A model generated the notes under the pieces. That model saw only the letters and a list, made by a program, of their open reading frames with translations. It had not been told where the DNA came from and did no database searches. A DNA stretch of 50,857 bases. It comes from Corynebacterium sp. HMSC04H06 (GTDB lineage: Bacteria > Actinomycetota > Actinomycetes > Mycobacteriales > Mycobacteriaceae). Within the stretch, counting starts at the first letter, position 1; each line of letters opens with the position of its first letter. Location of the stretch: assembly GCF_001815935.1 (NCBI RefSeq), contig NZ_KV823451.1, positions 1-50,857 on the forward strand, written 5' to 3'. Positions 27,194-36,300 of the stretch are shown in pieces. The position numbers and the translations under genes were made by a program.

Positions 27194-28855
27194 CTAGGCG
27201 AAGATGACGTTGAGGACGATGACGAGGACCAGGCAGATGATCCCCAGTGGCACGGTGCGCTGGTACCACGGCAGGGAGGCCTCCGTGTAGTCCTCGAAGT
27301 GGCCCTTGGGCGTGACGGAGCTGACGAAGCCGACCAGCTCGTGGTCCGGCTTCGGGGTGGTAAACAGGGTGACCACCACGGAGACAATGATATCGGTGGC
27401 AAAGGCGATACCGGCGGCGACGAAGGCGGTGCCCTGGCCGGGCAGGTTGAACAGCGTGGCGGTCGCGTCGGTGAAGTTGGCGGTGTACCAGTAGCCGATG
27501 GCGGCCAGCGTGCCGGCAGTCAGGCCGGACCAGCCGGCGTGCGGGGTCATCCGCTTCCAGAACATGCCCAGGATGAACGTGGCAAACAGCGGCGCGTTGA
27601 AGAAACCGAAGAGCGTTTGCAGGTAGTCCATGATGTTGCCGAAGTTGCGCGCCAGCAGCGCGGTGAACATCGCGATGATGGTCGCGCCCACGGTGGCCCA
27701 GCGGCCGAACCGCAGGTAGTAATCGTCCGACCGGTCCTTGACCACGTAGGTCTGCCAGATGTCGTAGGAGATGACGGTGTTGAACGCGGAGATATTCGCG
27801 GCCATGCCCGCCATGAACGAGGCCAGCAGGCCGGCGATGGCCACGCCCAGCAGGCCGTTGGGTAGCAGGTCGCGCATGAGCAGCAGGATGGCGTCGTTCG
27901 GCTCGGCTGTGCCTTCCACCAGGTCGGCGACCAGCACGGAGGCGACCATGCCGGGGATGACCACCAGGAAGGGGATGAACATCTTCGGGAAGGCGCCGAT
28001 AATCGGCGTCTTACGGGCGGCGGAGATGGAGTCCGAGGCCATGGCGCGCTGGACCTCGACGAAGTTAGTGGTCCAGTAGCCGAACGAGAGCACGAAGCCA
28101 AGGCCCAGCACGATGCCGACCACGGACCAGAACGGCGAGTCGAAGCCGGAGATGTCCGTGCCCGGCCAGGTGTGGAAGTGGGATTCCTGCGCCACGGCGT
28201 CCTTGAGACCCTGCCAGCCGCCCACGCGGTTCAGGCCGATGATGGTCAGCGGCGCCAGGGTGGCGACGATGACGAAGAACTGCAGGACCTCGTTGTAGAT
28301 CGCGGCAGACAGCCCGCCCAGGGAGATATACGACAGTACGATGATGCCGGCGATCACCAGGGCCACCCACTGCGGCCACCCCAGCAGGGCCTCCACGATG
28401 GTGGCCAGCAGGAAGAGGTTCACGCCAGCGATGAGCAGCTGCGCAAGCGCAAAGGAGATGGCATTGACCAGGTGCGCGCCGCTGCCGAAGCGCTTGCGCA
28501 TGAACTCCGGCACGGAGCGGACCTTGGAGCCGTAGTAGAAGGGCATCATGACGATGCCCAGGAATACCATCGCCGGGACCGCGCCGATCCAGAAATAGTG
28601 CATGGTCTGGAAACCGTATTCCACGCCGTTGGCGGACATGCCGATGATTTCCACCGCGCCTAGGTTCGCGGAGACGAACGCGAGGCCGGTCACCCACGCG
28701 GGCAGGCCGCGCCCGGAGAGGAAGAAGTCGATTGAGGAGGACACACGGGCCTTGGCGGCCCAGCCGATGCCCAGCACGAACGCGAAGTAGACGGCCACCA
28801 AGAGGTAGTCGACCCACGAGGCGTCGAGCCGTAGTGCTTGCTGCACACTATCCAT
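27194..28855 (-). CDS. Sodium:solute symporter (SGLT type), probable galactose importer
   Basis: Membrane protein of 553 residues with about 14 spans. Family blocks include FLSGRGLPAWVTGLAFVSANLGAVEIIGMSANG near the N terminus, the segment GGLSAAIYNEVLQFF, and PNGLLGVAIAGLLASFMAGMAANISAFNT. These match SGLT-type sugar symporters such as vSGLT rather than proline (PutP) or acetate symporters. It sits between galM and galTK in the same transcription unit, so sodium-driven galactose uptake is the likely job. Confidence 0.85.
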   Translation of the reverse strand: MDSVQQALRLDASWVDYLLVAVYFAFVLGIGWAAKARVSSSIDFFLSGRGLPAWVTGLAFVSANLGAVEIIGMSANGVEYGFQTMHYFWIGAVPAMVFLGIVMMPFYYGSKVRSVPEFMRKRFGSGAHLVNAISFALAQLLIAGVNLFLLATIVEALLGWPQWVALVIAGIIVLSYISLGGLSAAIYNEVLQFFVIVATLAPLTIIGLNRVGGWQGLKDAVAQESHFHTWPGTDISGFDSPFWSVVGIVLGLGFVLSFGYWTTNFVEVQRAMASDSISAARKTPIIGAFPKMFIPFLVVIPGMVASVLVADLVEGTAEPNDAILLLMRDLLPNGLLGVAIAGLLASFMAGMAANISAFNTVISYDIWQTYVVKDRSDDYYLRFGRWATVGATIIAMFTALLARNFGNIMDYLQTLFGFFNAPLFATFILGMFWKRMTPHAGWSGLTAGTLAAIGYWYTANFTDATATLFNLPGQGTAFVAAGIAFATDIIVSVVVTLFTTPKPDHELVGFVSSVTPKGHFEDYTEASLPWYQRTVPLGIICLVLVIVLNVIFA

Positions 28856-28874
28856 AATGTTGCCTTTCTGTCAG

Positions 28875-29879
28875 TTAAAAAGCTCTGATACGCAGCGCGA
28901 AGCTCGCCGGGGCGCCCGGCCGCAGCGTGGTGATATCGCATCCACTGGCCAGCGCGTTCGGCGGCGCGCTCATGGGTTCTACCGCCAGCGCCCGGCGCGG
29001 CGGTCCGCTAGGGTCGCCACCGGTGCGGTAATCCGGGAAGTCAGGCGCCGTATAGACCTGGACCCAGCGCATGCCGGGCTGGCTCCCCGGCGCGGGGTCG
29101 AGCTGGACACCGTGGCCGTCGGGGCGGGTCAGGCGCGCTACTGGGTGCGCGCCGCGGAAGCAGTGGTCGAGCCACACCTTCCCGGACTCATCCCGGCAGG
29201 TACCCGGCGCGCCCGCCGCGGCCAGCGGCACGCCGCTAGCGACGCCGGGGAGTACCTCCTCGGCCGGCCGCAGCTCCCCGCAGGGCAAATTGCGGCTGCC
29301 CAGCGGGAGGTTGTCTTCAACCGCCAGCTGAAGGCGGCAGTCATCGATAGCGTCACCGCCGGCCGAAAGGTAGGTGTGTACGCCCAGCGCAAAGGGCGCG
29401 GGGCAACCGTCGGTCTCCGCCCGGTATTCGGCAGCAAGGCCGCCTGTGCCCAGCCGGTAGGTAGCGGTCAGCCGAATCTGCCACGGCCAGCCGGGCCGCG
29501 GACCGATGTCCGTGCGCAGCCGCAACGCCGCGCCCTCGCCTGCGTCCCCATTCGAGGCCCCATCCGCGACCCACTCGCATTCCCAGAGGCGCTCGTGCAC
29601 GAAGCCGTGGATGGCGTTGTTGCGCTCCGGCTCGGTAATGGGCAGCTGGTACTGCTCGCCCTTCCAGCCAAACCGGCCGTCTTCGGTGCGGTTCGGCCAG
29701 GGCGCTAGCACCACCCCGCACGCGGCGGGCGCGTCTGCGCCGTCCGGGTAGGTTTCCACCAGGTCGCGACCGTTATAGGTCAGCGCTTTGATGCCGCCGC
29801 CTACTCCTGCGATCTCCGCGCGGTAGTCACCGGCGACGAGCGCGTATACCGGGTGATTGCCAGTAGCCGAGTCCGACAT
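28875..29879 (-). CDS. galM: Aldose 1-epimerase (galactose mutarotase)
   Basis: Converts beta- to alpha-galactose, the form used by galactokinase. The 334-residue protein has the substrate-binding motif NNAIHGFVHERLWE, a central LGVHTYLS and the RWVQVYTAPDF segment with PMSAPPNAL near the C terminus. The ATG at 29879 (MSDSATG) has a GAGG ribosome-binding stretch; a longer frame exists upstream without homology. It is the first gene of the galM-symporter-small protein-galT-galK unit. The catalytic residues in GVH and the later Glu (AVEPMS) are present. Confidence 0.88.
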   Translation of the reverse strand: MSDSATGNHPVYALVAGDYRAEIAGVGGGIKALTYNGRDLVETYPDGADAPAACGVVLAPWPNRTEDGRFGWKGEQYQLPITEPERNNAIHGFVHERLWECEWVADGASNGDAGEGAALRLRTDIGPRPGWPWQIRLTATYRLGTGGLAAEYRAETDGCPAPFALGVHTYLSAGGDAIDDCRLQLAVEDNLPLGSRNLPCGELRPAEEVLPGVASGVPLAAAGAPGTCRDESGKVWLDHCFRGAHPVARLTRPDGHGVQLDPAPGSQPGMRWVQVYTAPDFPDYRTGGDPSGPPRRALAVEPMSAPPNALASGCDITTLRPGAPASFALRIRAF

Positions 29880-29973
29880 GTACCTCACCTTGGCCTTTGC
29901 GGGCCTAGCCTTTAGGGAACACGCGCCTTTCACGCACGTGCTGCGCGATTTTTTATACGCGCCACCTACTTAC

Positions 29974-30009
29974 GCTATAACTGGGCGGAATATCCACGCA
30001 AACGATTGC
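29974..30009 (-). promoter_or_regulatory. galM promoter with LacI-type operator
   Basis: GCAAACGATTGC at 29998-30009 is palindromic at 10 of 12 positions, with the central CG of LacI/GalR-family operators. On the minus strand TTGCGT (-35, 30001-29996) lies partly inside it, and TATAGC (-10, 29979-29974) follows after 16 bases. A LacI-family repressor bound there would block the promoter. No such regulator gene is in the window. Confidence 0.6.
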
Positions 30010-30061
30010 AATGTGATTTGGGATTCCTTACCCCCAGCGGACTACCCTGTCCGACCCGGTC

Positions 30062-30315
30062 TTAGCGCACCAGCGCGGTCGCCATCGCGTGCAGGGCGGC
30101 TGTCGCCTGCTCCTGGATGCCCGGGTCATCTGCCTGCTCGGCTGCGCGCAAGATAGTGGCGTTCAGCAGGGTGGATTTCCGGAGTCGTATGGCCCCACCA
30201 CCGCGACGAATTCCCCGGGCGCGACGCTCATACTCACCCGGTCGAGCGCAGTGACTTGCGAGTCGCCGTCGCTGTAGCTCACGGTGACGTCAGTTAATTC
30301 CAGTGCGGGGCTCAT
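30062..30315 (-). pseudogene. Broken ABC ATPase gene (MacB/LolD type)
   Basis: The first 50 codons are a good LolD-like ATPase start (LELTDVTVSYSDGDSQVTALD, then SVAPGEFVAVVGP). At Walker A the sequence changes to GPYDSGN with a frame change; the other frame then supplies KSTLLNATILRAA and ends 30 codons later at TAA (30062-30064). The Q-loop, signature motif and Walker B are all absent, so about 170 residues have been lost. It follows the broken permease gene with an ATGA overlap. Confidence 0.75.
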
Positions 30316-30980
30316 CGATTCTCTCCTAAGGCTGCGAGCGGGTTGGTTCAGGTAACGCGCACGACTGCGACGATCGCGCCGATTAGGCCGGCGATAAAGA
30401 GCAGCGCTCCCCCGCCGAGGACAGAGCCCAGCTCCGTGGCGTACGGCATGGCGGTCTGCTCCAGCAGGCTGCCGAGCCCCACCGCAATCAGCAGCCCCAC
30501 CACGATGGATACGGCCAGGATCCCCACGGCCTGGCCCAGGCTGTCGCGCAGGAGGAAGCCCCGGGTCGCGCCCCATTGCCCGTAGCGTGGCGATATTCCC
30601 GGCGCGCTGGATAGCCCAGACCAGGAAGAAGGCGCCGGTGACAAGAGCTGCGATGACGTAGAGGAACCACGTAATCATGGTCAGGGTCATGGTCTCTGCG
30701 GCATAGCCCGGCGAGGGATCAAAGCTATCCTCCAAGGTTCGTACGTCGAGGCCGGCCTACTCGGACAGCGCCGCGGTATCCGGCTGGTATTGAGTGCGGG
30801 CCGCGATGATGGAGGCTTCTCCATAAGCCTCGGGGCTACCGCTTCCCCGTGGCGGGCGCCGGCGTGGACCTCCTGCCAGACATCAATAGGTAGGTAGGCG
30901 ATGTCCACGTGGCTGAAGGCCCGCTGCCCGTCGGTGAACCCGACGACCTCCAGCGGGATCTCCAGGCGGTCAATGGTAAT
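30312..30980 (-). pseudogene. Broken FtsX/MacB-type ABC permease gene
   Basis: Pieces in several frames rebuild the C-terminal half of an FtsX-like permease: an extracytoplasmic part (VDIAYLPIDVWQEV), the span MITWFLYVIAALVTGAFFLVW, RAGNIATLRAM, then after a frameshift GFLLRDSLGQAVGILAVSIVV and GALLFIAGLIGAIVAVVRVT. There a TGA replaces the usual Arg codon, after which the typical NPLAALGENR ending continues. The N-terminal half is absent, cut off at the tRNA terminator at the element border. Confidence 0.75.
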
Positions 30981-30983
30981 CGA

Positions 30984-31012
30984 AAAAGACCCCCTCCGGA
31001 GAGGGGGTCTTC
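30984..31012 (-). terminator. Terminator downstream of the tRNA remnant
   Basis: AAAGACCCCCTC / GAGGGGGTCTTC with a 4-base loop, directly after the tRNA 3' end in minus-strand direction and followed by a weak T/C tract. It looks like the native tRNA terminator. Confidence 0.8.
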
Positions 31013-31020
31013 GAAGAAGT

Positions 31021-31060
31021 TGGTAGCGGGGGCAGGATTCGAACCTACGACCTCTGGGTT
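31021..31060 (-). other. Attachment site: 3' half of tRNA-fMet
   Basis: On the minus strand these 40 bases run from AACCCAGAGGTC (anticodon-stem 3' side and variable loop) through the T arm GTAGGTTCGAATCCTGC to CCCCGCTACCA. This fits the second half of an actinobacterial initiator tRNA. The 5' half is absent: the sequence upstream (31061-31110) has no D arm or matching acceptor strand. The break falls in the anticodon loop, a common integrase crossover point. The integrase gene ends 106 bases away, so this is probably attL or attR; an intact tRNA-fMet is expected at the far end of the element. Confidence 0.75.
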
Positions 31061-31166
31061 CTCACCCTCATGTTCGAGCCACCTGCAGTTATTGCCCTTT
31101 TACCTGCTGTTTAGAGAGGTATCAGTATACTGGCGCCTACTGGTCTTTACCGCAGATTACCAACTC

Positions 31167-32399
31167 TTAAGTCCCGTTTTGAGTCCCACTTTCTTCACCG
31201 AGATTCAAGGCGCCCCGCATAGCGTCTACATCAGTCCAATCCGTGTAGTTGCGCGCGTTCACGTCGACGTCATGCCCGAAATAGGCTGCACGCACCTGGG
31301 CGGGTACCCCTCGCGCGATGGCCCGGTTATTGAGCACCGTGCGCCAGTCATGGGATCTCATTAAAGCGATGTGGTTGTCCTGGAGCTGCGCGCCAACATC
31401 TTTAAACAGAGCCGCTGACGCTTTCACGGCGTTGTCGGTGCGCCAGTGCGCCTTCTTGTCTCCTGGCGAAGGGATCAGTGGATCGGTCGTTTCTAGTCCG
31501 TCGAGCCGGTTTAACCAGAACTTTTCGACACGCTTGTCCAGGAACGGGATAGAACGGCCTCTGTGCGTTTTGGATTGCTCAGATGTAATGCTGATAGCGA
31601 TCTGCCCATTAGCGACTTTTACAGAATGCCTCGTCACTGCCAGTGCCTCGGAGATGCGAAGTCCCGTCCCCGCTTGCAGTAGTGCCAGCGCGACCACGTT
31701 GTCATGTTTTGCGATGGAGCTTGCTCGTCTGTCCGTGCCCGGTGGTAACGGTCTGGCGGTATCGCGTGCAATGAGATGGTCTACAACGGCGTCGTATTGG
31801 GCGTTCGTCAGGGCGTGACCACCTTGTGGTTTATTGCCCTTCTTGACCTCGCCGAGGTCGATGCTGATTCCGCGTAACGGGTTGTGGTCGATAACACCCT
31901 CGCGGATGAGCTGATCCAGAATGTACTTGCTCACGACGGTGCGGGCCTGCCGTGCAGATTCCGACCCGTTTGCGGTGGCGATGGCCTGCAATGCGTGTTC
32001 GAGAGTTCGGAATTTCACAGCTTCGCCAATGGCGTGTTTTCCTAGCTGTGCTTCGGCCTGCTTTAATGCGAGCTCATACCGGGCGCGCGTGTTCGGTCGC
32101 AGACGTGCCGCCCGGATGGCCGGCTTAGAGACGTCGGTAATGAACGCCGAGAAGTTCTTGCTCTTATCCCAATTGGTCCACGTCGAGTTGAGCTTGCTAT
32201 CCCGCTTCTCGACGGCAATTCGCCGGAATTCCCCCTTTGTCCTTGCCCGGATTGTCGGGCGGTAAGTCGTTCCGTCCCATAGTCGGACCGTGATTTTCGC
32301 TTCGTATGGACCTCGCGGCGGTAAAGCATCAACGACGCGGTCGATGGAATCTTCCCCAAGGCTTAGTTTCGTTCTGGCGGCACGTATTTGCTTGGACAT
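31167..32399 (-). CDS. Tyrosine recombinase / integrase
   Basis: Site-specific recombinase for integration and excision at the tRNA site. The 410-residue protein has an N-terminal arm-binding-like domain (EAKITVRLWDGTTYRPTIRARTKGE), a SAM-like core-binding domain, and a catalytic domain with Arg in TGLRISEAL (about 248), HDWR (H350/R353), GHD (H376) and the nucleophile Tyr in NARNYTD (385). ATG at 32399 (MSKQIRA) is preferred; a GTG lies three codons before. TATAGT ends 10 bases before the ATG, so the mRNA may be leaderless. The 3' end faces the att site. Confidence 0.9.
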   Translation of the reverse strand: MSKQIRAARTKLSLGEDSIDRVVDALPPRGPYEAKITVRLWDGTTYRPTIRARTKGEFRRIAVEKRDSKLNSTWTNWDKSKNFSAFITDVSKPAIRAARLRPNTRARYELALKQAEAQLGKHAIGEAVKFRTLEHALQAIATANGSESARQARTVVSKYILDQLIREGVIDHNPLRGISIDLGEVKKGNKPQGGHALTNAQYDAVVDHLIARDTARPLPPGTDRRASSIAKHDNVVALALLQAGTGLRISEALAVTRHSVKVANGQIAISITSEQSKTHRGRSIPFLDKRVEKFWLNRLDGLETTDPLIPSPGDKKAHWRTDNAVKASAALFKDVGAQLQDNHIALMRSHDWRTVLNNRAIARGVPAQVRAAYFGHDVDVNARNYTDWTDVDAMRGALNLGEESGTQNGT

Positions 32400-32455
32400 A
32401 CACACCACTATAGACCCACTTTTGCAATAGGTTCGAATTTGTTATCATTGCTGGT

Positions 32456-32941
32456 ATGGATCCTTCAGAACGTCTTCCAATTTGGTCTACCGATGACGTC
32501 GCGCGCAGACGCCAGGAAGTGTTGTGCACGTTGGTTGACGATAATCACCCGCTTTATGTTGACGCTCGCGAATTGTTCACTCCCCCACTTTCCCGCGAGG
32601 AGGTCACACAGCTCTTGCTTACCGCCCTTGAAACCTACTGTGAAATCCGCGCGGTAGCTCGTGAACTAAGGTATCTGGACCCCATTGTGAAAAATGATAC
32701 GAAAGGTCGTCAGAAGCGACACCCGCGTCTGCACGCTGTCCGCAAACACCTCCAGGCACGACTCGAGTTTCTGGAGAACGAAGCTGATCGAACGTTGCCG
32801 TTCACCTTTTATCGGCCTAACGCAGGACGACGCTTCGCCGCAGGTGAAGGACTGACGATGGATCTTATCGACCCTGTACCGGACAGTGTCGTGGCTACGA
32901 TGTTTCCGCCGGTCTTTGATTTTCCCTCACAAGTAGGCTAA
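32456..32941 (+). CDS. Protein of unknown function, divergent from the integrase
   Basis: 161 residues, not recognised. It looks soluble and helical: an N-terminal part with STDDVARRRQEVL, a middle rich in charged residues (KNDTKGRQKRHPRLHAVRKHLQARLEFLENE), and a C terminus ending PPVFDFPSQVG. No membrane segment, signal or metal motif is visible. It is divergent from the integrase with 56 bases between starts, a place often held by regulators or replication accessories in integrative elements. Function cannot be assigned. Confidence 0.65.
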   Translation: MDPSERLPIWSTDDVARRRQEVLCTLVDDNHPLYVDARELFTPPLSREEVTQLLLTALETYCEIRAVARELRYLDPIVKNDTKGRQKRHPRLHAVRKHLQARLEFLENEADRTLPFTFYRPNAGRRFAAGEGLTMDLIDPVPDSVVATMFPPVFDFPSQVG

Positions 32942-33000
32942 AATATAATCAGCCGTACCTGCGACGGTTGGCCACCGAGGCACCGGGTAGAATAAGAACC

Positions 33001-33085
33001 CAAGGTTTGCAACTCGGATATGCAGGCCCCCAAAGCGGATAACCGCTAGGCCGGGGCCCTTTCAGCATGTCTGGAGCAAACCTTG
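33001..33085 (+). promoter_or_regulatory. Nested hairpin leader covering the start of the HTH gene
   Basis: CAAGGTTTGC (33001-33010) pairs with GCAAACCTTG (33076-33085), closing an 85-base domain. Inside it GGCCCC (33025-33030) pairs with GGGGCC (33053-33058) around AGCGG / CCGCT (33034-33047). The right outer arm contains the TTG start (33083-33085), and the ribosome-binding GGAG (33073-33076) touches it. The fold could hide the translation start, or be a replication or RNA element. Confidence 0.55.
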
Positions 33086-33310
33086 AAAGGCGTTTCTAAT
33101 TTAAAACTGGTCGATCATGCCGAGCCTATTGCGGTTAAAAGTTCGGTAGCGGCATCCCTGATCGGAATTGCCCCTCAAACTCTCAACAACTGGCGTGTTC
33201 AGGGCAAAGGGCCCAGATACGCCAGCGTGGGTACCAACCTCGTCGTCTACAGAATCGCTGATATTGAGGCGTGGCTAGATGAGCATGTTGTCGGTGGTGA
33301 GAAGCCATGA
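33083..33310 (+). CDS. Small HTH DNA-binding protein (excisionase-like)
   Basis: 75 residues. A winged-helix/MerR-like HTH is visible in VKSSVAASLIGIAPQTLNNWRVQGKGPRY followed by a wing (VVYRIADIEAWLDEHV). This is the layout of excisionases and small plasmid DNA-binding proteins. Start is a TTG inside the outer arm of the leader hairpin, with GGAG six bases before; no ATG is available. The stop overlaps the polymerase start (ATGA), so the small protein and the polymerase are translationally coupled. It may regulate the operon, act as excisionase, or bind the replication origin. Confidence 0.75.
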   Translation: MKGVSNLKLVDHAEPIAVKSSVAASLIGIAPQTLNNWRVQGKGPRYASVGTNLVVYRIADIEAWLDEHVVGGEKP

Positions 33311-36300
33311 CAACAGCGAACGAGGCGTGGAGCATAGAGATCTCCCCCAAGGACGCGCCCGACACGGTGCGTCACGAGCATGAACTCATCGAGCTTGGCG
33401 TGAATGGCACCGAGTGGCAGTCACGCCTCGTCGACACTTCCGTCGACGTTCCTGGGCGTTCTGCCCCGTCGTACTTCACTGTTTTGGTACGTCGTGAACC
33501 TCGATCTGTGGCTAAGGTCTCCGAGACCTTAGCCACGATTTCGGGCTGTTCTGCGGACGTTCCTGCTGGTCAAGACCCTAATGTCAATTCAGGCCAAAAA
33601 CCCCTAGGGGAGAGGCAGAATGGCCGGACCGGAGAGTCCGGCCATCGTGACTCCGGCCACCGTGACTCCGCAGCAGCAGCAGCGGTGGAAGCCGCTGCGG
33701 TTGCAGGGGTTGATGCCGGTGTCGATGTTAAGAGTTTCGGCCAGCTACCAACTGTGAGGTCGATGGGTAGTGGCGGTCGCCGGGCTCAAGTGATCGGGTT
33801 TGATACTGAGTTCACCTACCGCGAAGATGACCCCGCTAAGCGCGTCATCGATAGCTATCAGTTCGCCTGTACTGATGCTCTCGATGATGGTGTTCTCGTA
33901 CAGGTGGTTGTGTTGCCTCTGGCGGGTGATCGCATCTACCTTGAGGATGCTCTCTACATCGTCAGTCTTGCAGCTGGTCTGCATGTCCTGTCACCCTCTC
34001 GGGAGCCTATCGATCCTCGTGGCGTGCTCGTCCGCGATGTAAGGAAACTCAACCCTCTGGGGAAATTTGACTACTCCGCCACGCGAGATGCGGTGTTCAA
34101 GGCTCGCATTGCCGTCGTCCTGGCGTGTCATTTCGGCAACGCCGATCTGACCGCTTTTCGCCGCCCTCCCGAGCAGCGCAATGGTGGGGAAAAACATTAT
34201 GACATCCTCCGTCGTGTGACCTCTGCTTCGGGGGGCTTAGTTTCGCTGCAACCTGCCCGCTTCATGCGCAAGTCTGGCAAAGGCTCCAACAGCTATCGCT
34301 GGTTACCGTTCTCTGTGACCGTTCGTGACACGATGTGTCAGGCTGCACCCGGTCATAAGAGTCTCGCTGCTCTTGGCGATGTTTGCGGTGTTCCCAAGCT
34401 TGATGTTGGTTCCTCAATCGAGAATATGACCTCAATGCGTCGTGACGATCTGACGACGTTCCTCGAATATGGGGTGAATGACGCTGTCATCGTTGTTGAG
34501 TACCTGGCGTTGCTGTGGGGTCTCAACATCGTTCCGCCTGTCACCCTTTCGGGTGCGGGTGCCAGTGCTGTCCGCGACGGAATCATGCGTTACATGGGCG
34601 ACAAGGCGTTGAAGGACTTCCTCATCAACTTTCGTGGTCTCGTGCGGTTGACGGACCCTGAACCGTTTTTAGACCATGACCAGCTTTCGTATTACACCAC
34701 ACGACAGTTGGTACCCGTGGACGGCGATGCCAATCAATCCCACACTGCGTGGAAAATGGCGTTTCACGGTGGCTGGAACAGTTGTCTGTCTCCTGGTCAT
34801 CATCCTTACCCGACCTTCGATCACGATATTCAATCTGCGTACCCGTCTGCGATGGCATCGGTGATTGATGTGGATTATGTGGGCGGTTGTATCGAGGAGG
34901 TTGTGAAGGACCGGGTACTTACGCTGGACGACTTTCCGTTAGGTCCCATTACCCCGTTGGTTGCCTACGTGAGTTGGAAGTTCCCGGATGATGTTGTTGC
35001 GCCTTGCTTGCCGGTGGTCGTCGGTGACTGCGTGTTGTATCCACGAACGTCTGCCGGTGCTGGAGCCGCGCAAGGTGACGATGTTGGGGGGTATGACGGG
35101 TTTCATGGTGCTTGGTGCGCTGGACCTGAGTTGTACCTTGCGTTGAAGCTGGGGGCGACGGTGCGTGTTCAGATTGGCTATCGCATGAGGTTGCGTATGC
35201 ATTCTGGTAGTACTCCGTCCCGATCACTGCGCTTCGCCCTCCGACAGATGGTTGAAGATCGTGCGACTGCGAAGAAGATCTTCGGCAAGGGGTCGCTGGA
35301 AGAGCAGACTGTCAAGGTTGCGACGAACTCCGTCTACGGGAAGCTGGCTCAGGACGTCTCCGAGCGTAACGGGTGGGGTGCATGGGCTGAGGAGATGGAG
35401 TCTATTGGTGGGTCGTCCGTAACCTCTCCCTATCACGCGTCGATGACAACGTCGCTTGTTCGCGCTCTCCTTCTGGCGATGGCCAATACGATTCCGATTC
35501 TGTCTGTCACGACTGACGGCTTCATCACGCCTGTTGAAGAGATTGAGCACTTTGATTGCTTTGGCATCGCGAATGTGTTCCGTGCCGCCCGTCGTGCGTT
35601 GGTAGGTGATCCGACGGTCTGGGAGATCAAGCACTACCAGGACGATCTAGTGAATTTCTCGACGCGTGGCAATGTGTCCTTGCTGGAACACGGTGTGCTC
35701 GCTAAGGCTGGGTTGAAAGTTCCTGAGGAGGTTGAACGTGGGACCGTCGCGGAGCGTCGCTGGTTTCGCGATACCGCTCTTTCACTCCTGGGAAAGATAC
35801 CTAACCCCTACACGTCTTTCCCAACATTTCGGGAGTTGTCGCGGTCCGTAAACCGGTTGGACTTCCACCCGGTGGATCGCACGCCTGAGGTCTCAACGGT
35901 GGACTTTGACCTAAAACGGCAGCCTCTACGTGGCACGCTCCGGGTTGATGTGATTGACGGCAACGAAATGGCGGGGTTCGACACTTGCGCGTGGGACTCA
36001 GTCGACGACTATAAACATGCACGTGGGATCGCTGGTCACATGCAGTTGGTTCGGTATGGGACCACAGGTGTTGACCGTCCTACTGGGTGTCTGCGCACGG
36101 GTCATGATTGGGAGACCTGGTTTAAGCGTTTTGAGTCTGCTCGGGGTCGTCGTATCCGTACGGCTGACAGTGCCCTACTCACCGAACTCGTTGCCGCGCA
36201 TAAGGCTGGTCTTGTCGTCGTTGACCGTTTGGCTGTTCGCGTTTCCGTGGCTCAGAAGGTGGGTTGGTTGTCCTCTTTGGGGATGGGTGAATTCACCCGG

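Noticed and set aside
31061..31110. Intact tRNA-fMet at the element border
   Set aside because: No D arm, anticodon stem partner or 5' acceptor strand can be found beside the 3' half.
33639..33674. Short tandem repeat as a CRISPR or VNTR array
   Set aside because: Only two 18-base units, in frame in the polymerase gene, with no spacers and no cas genes.
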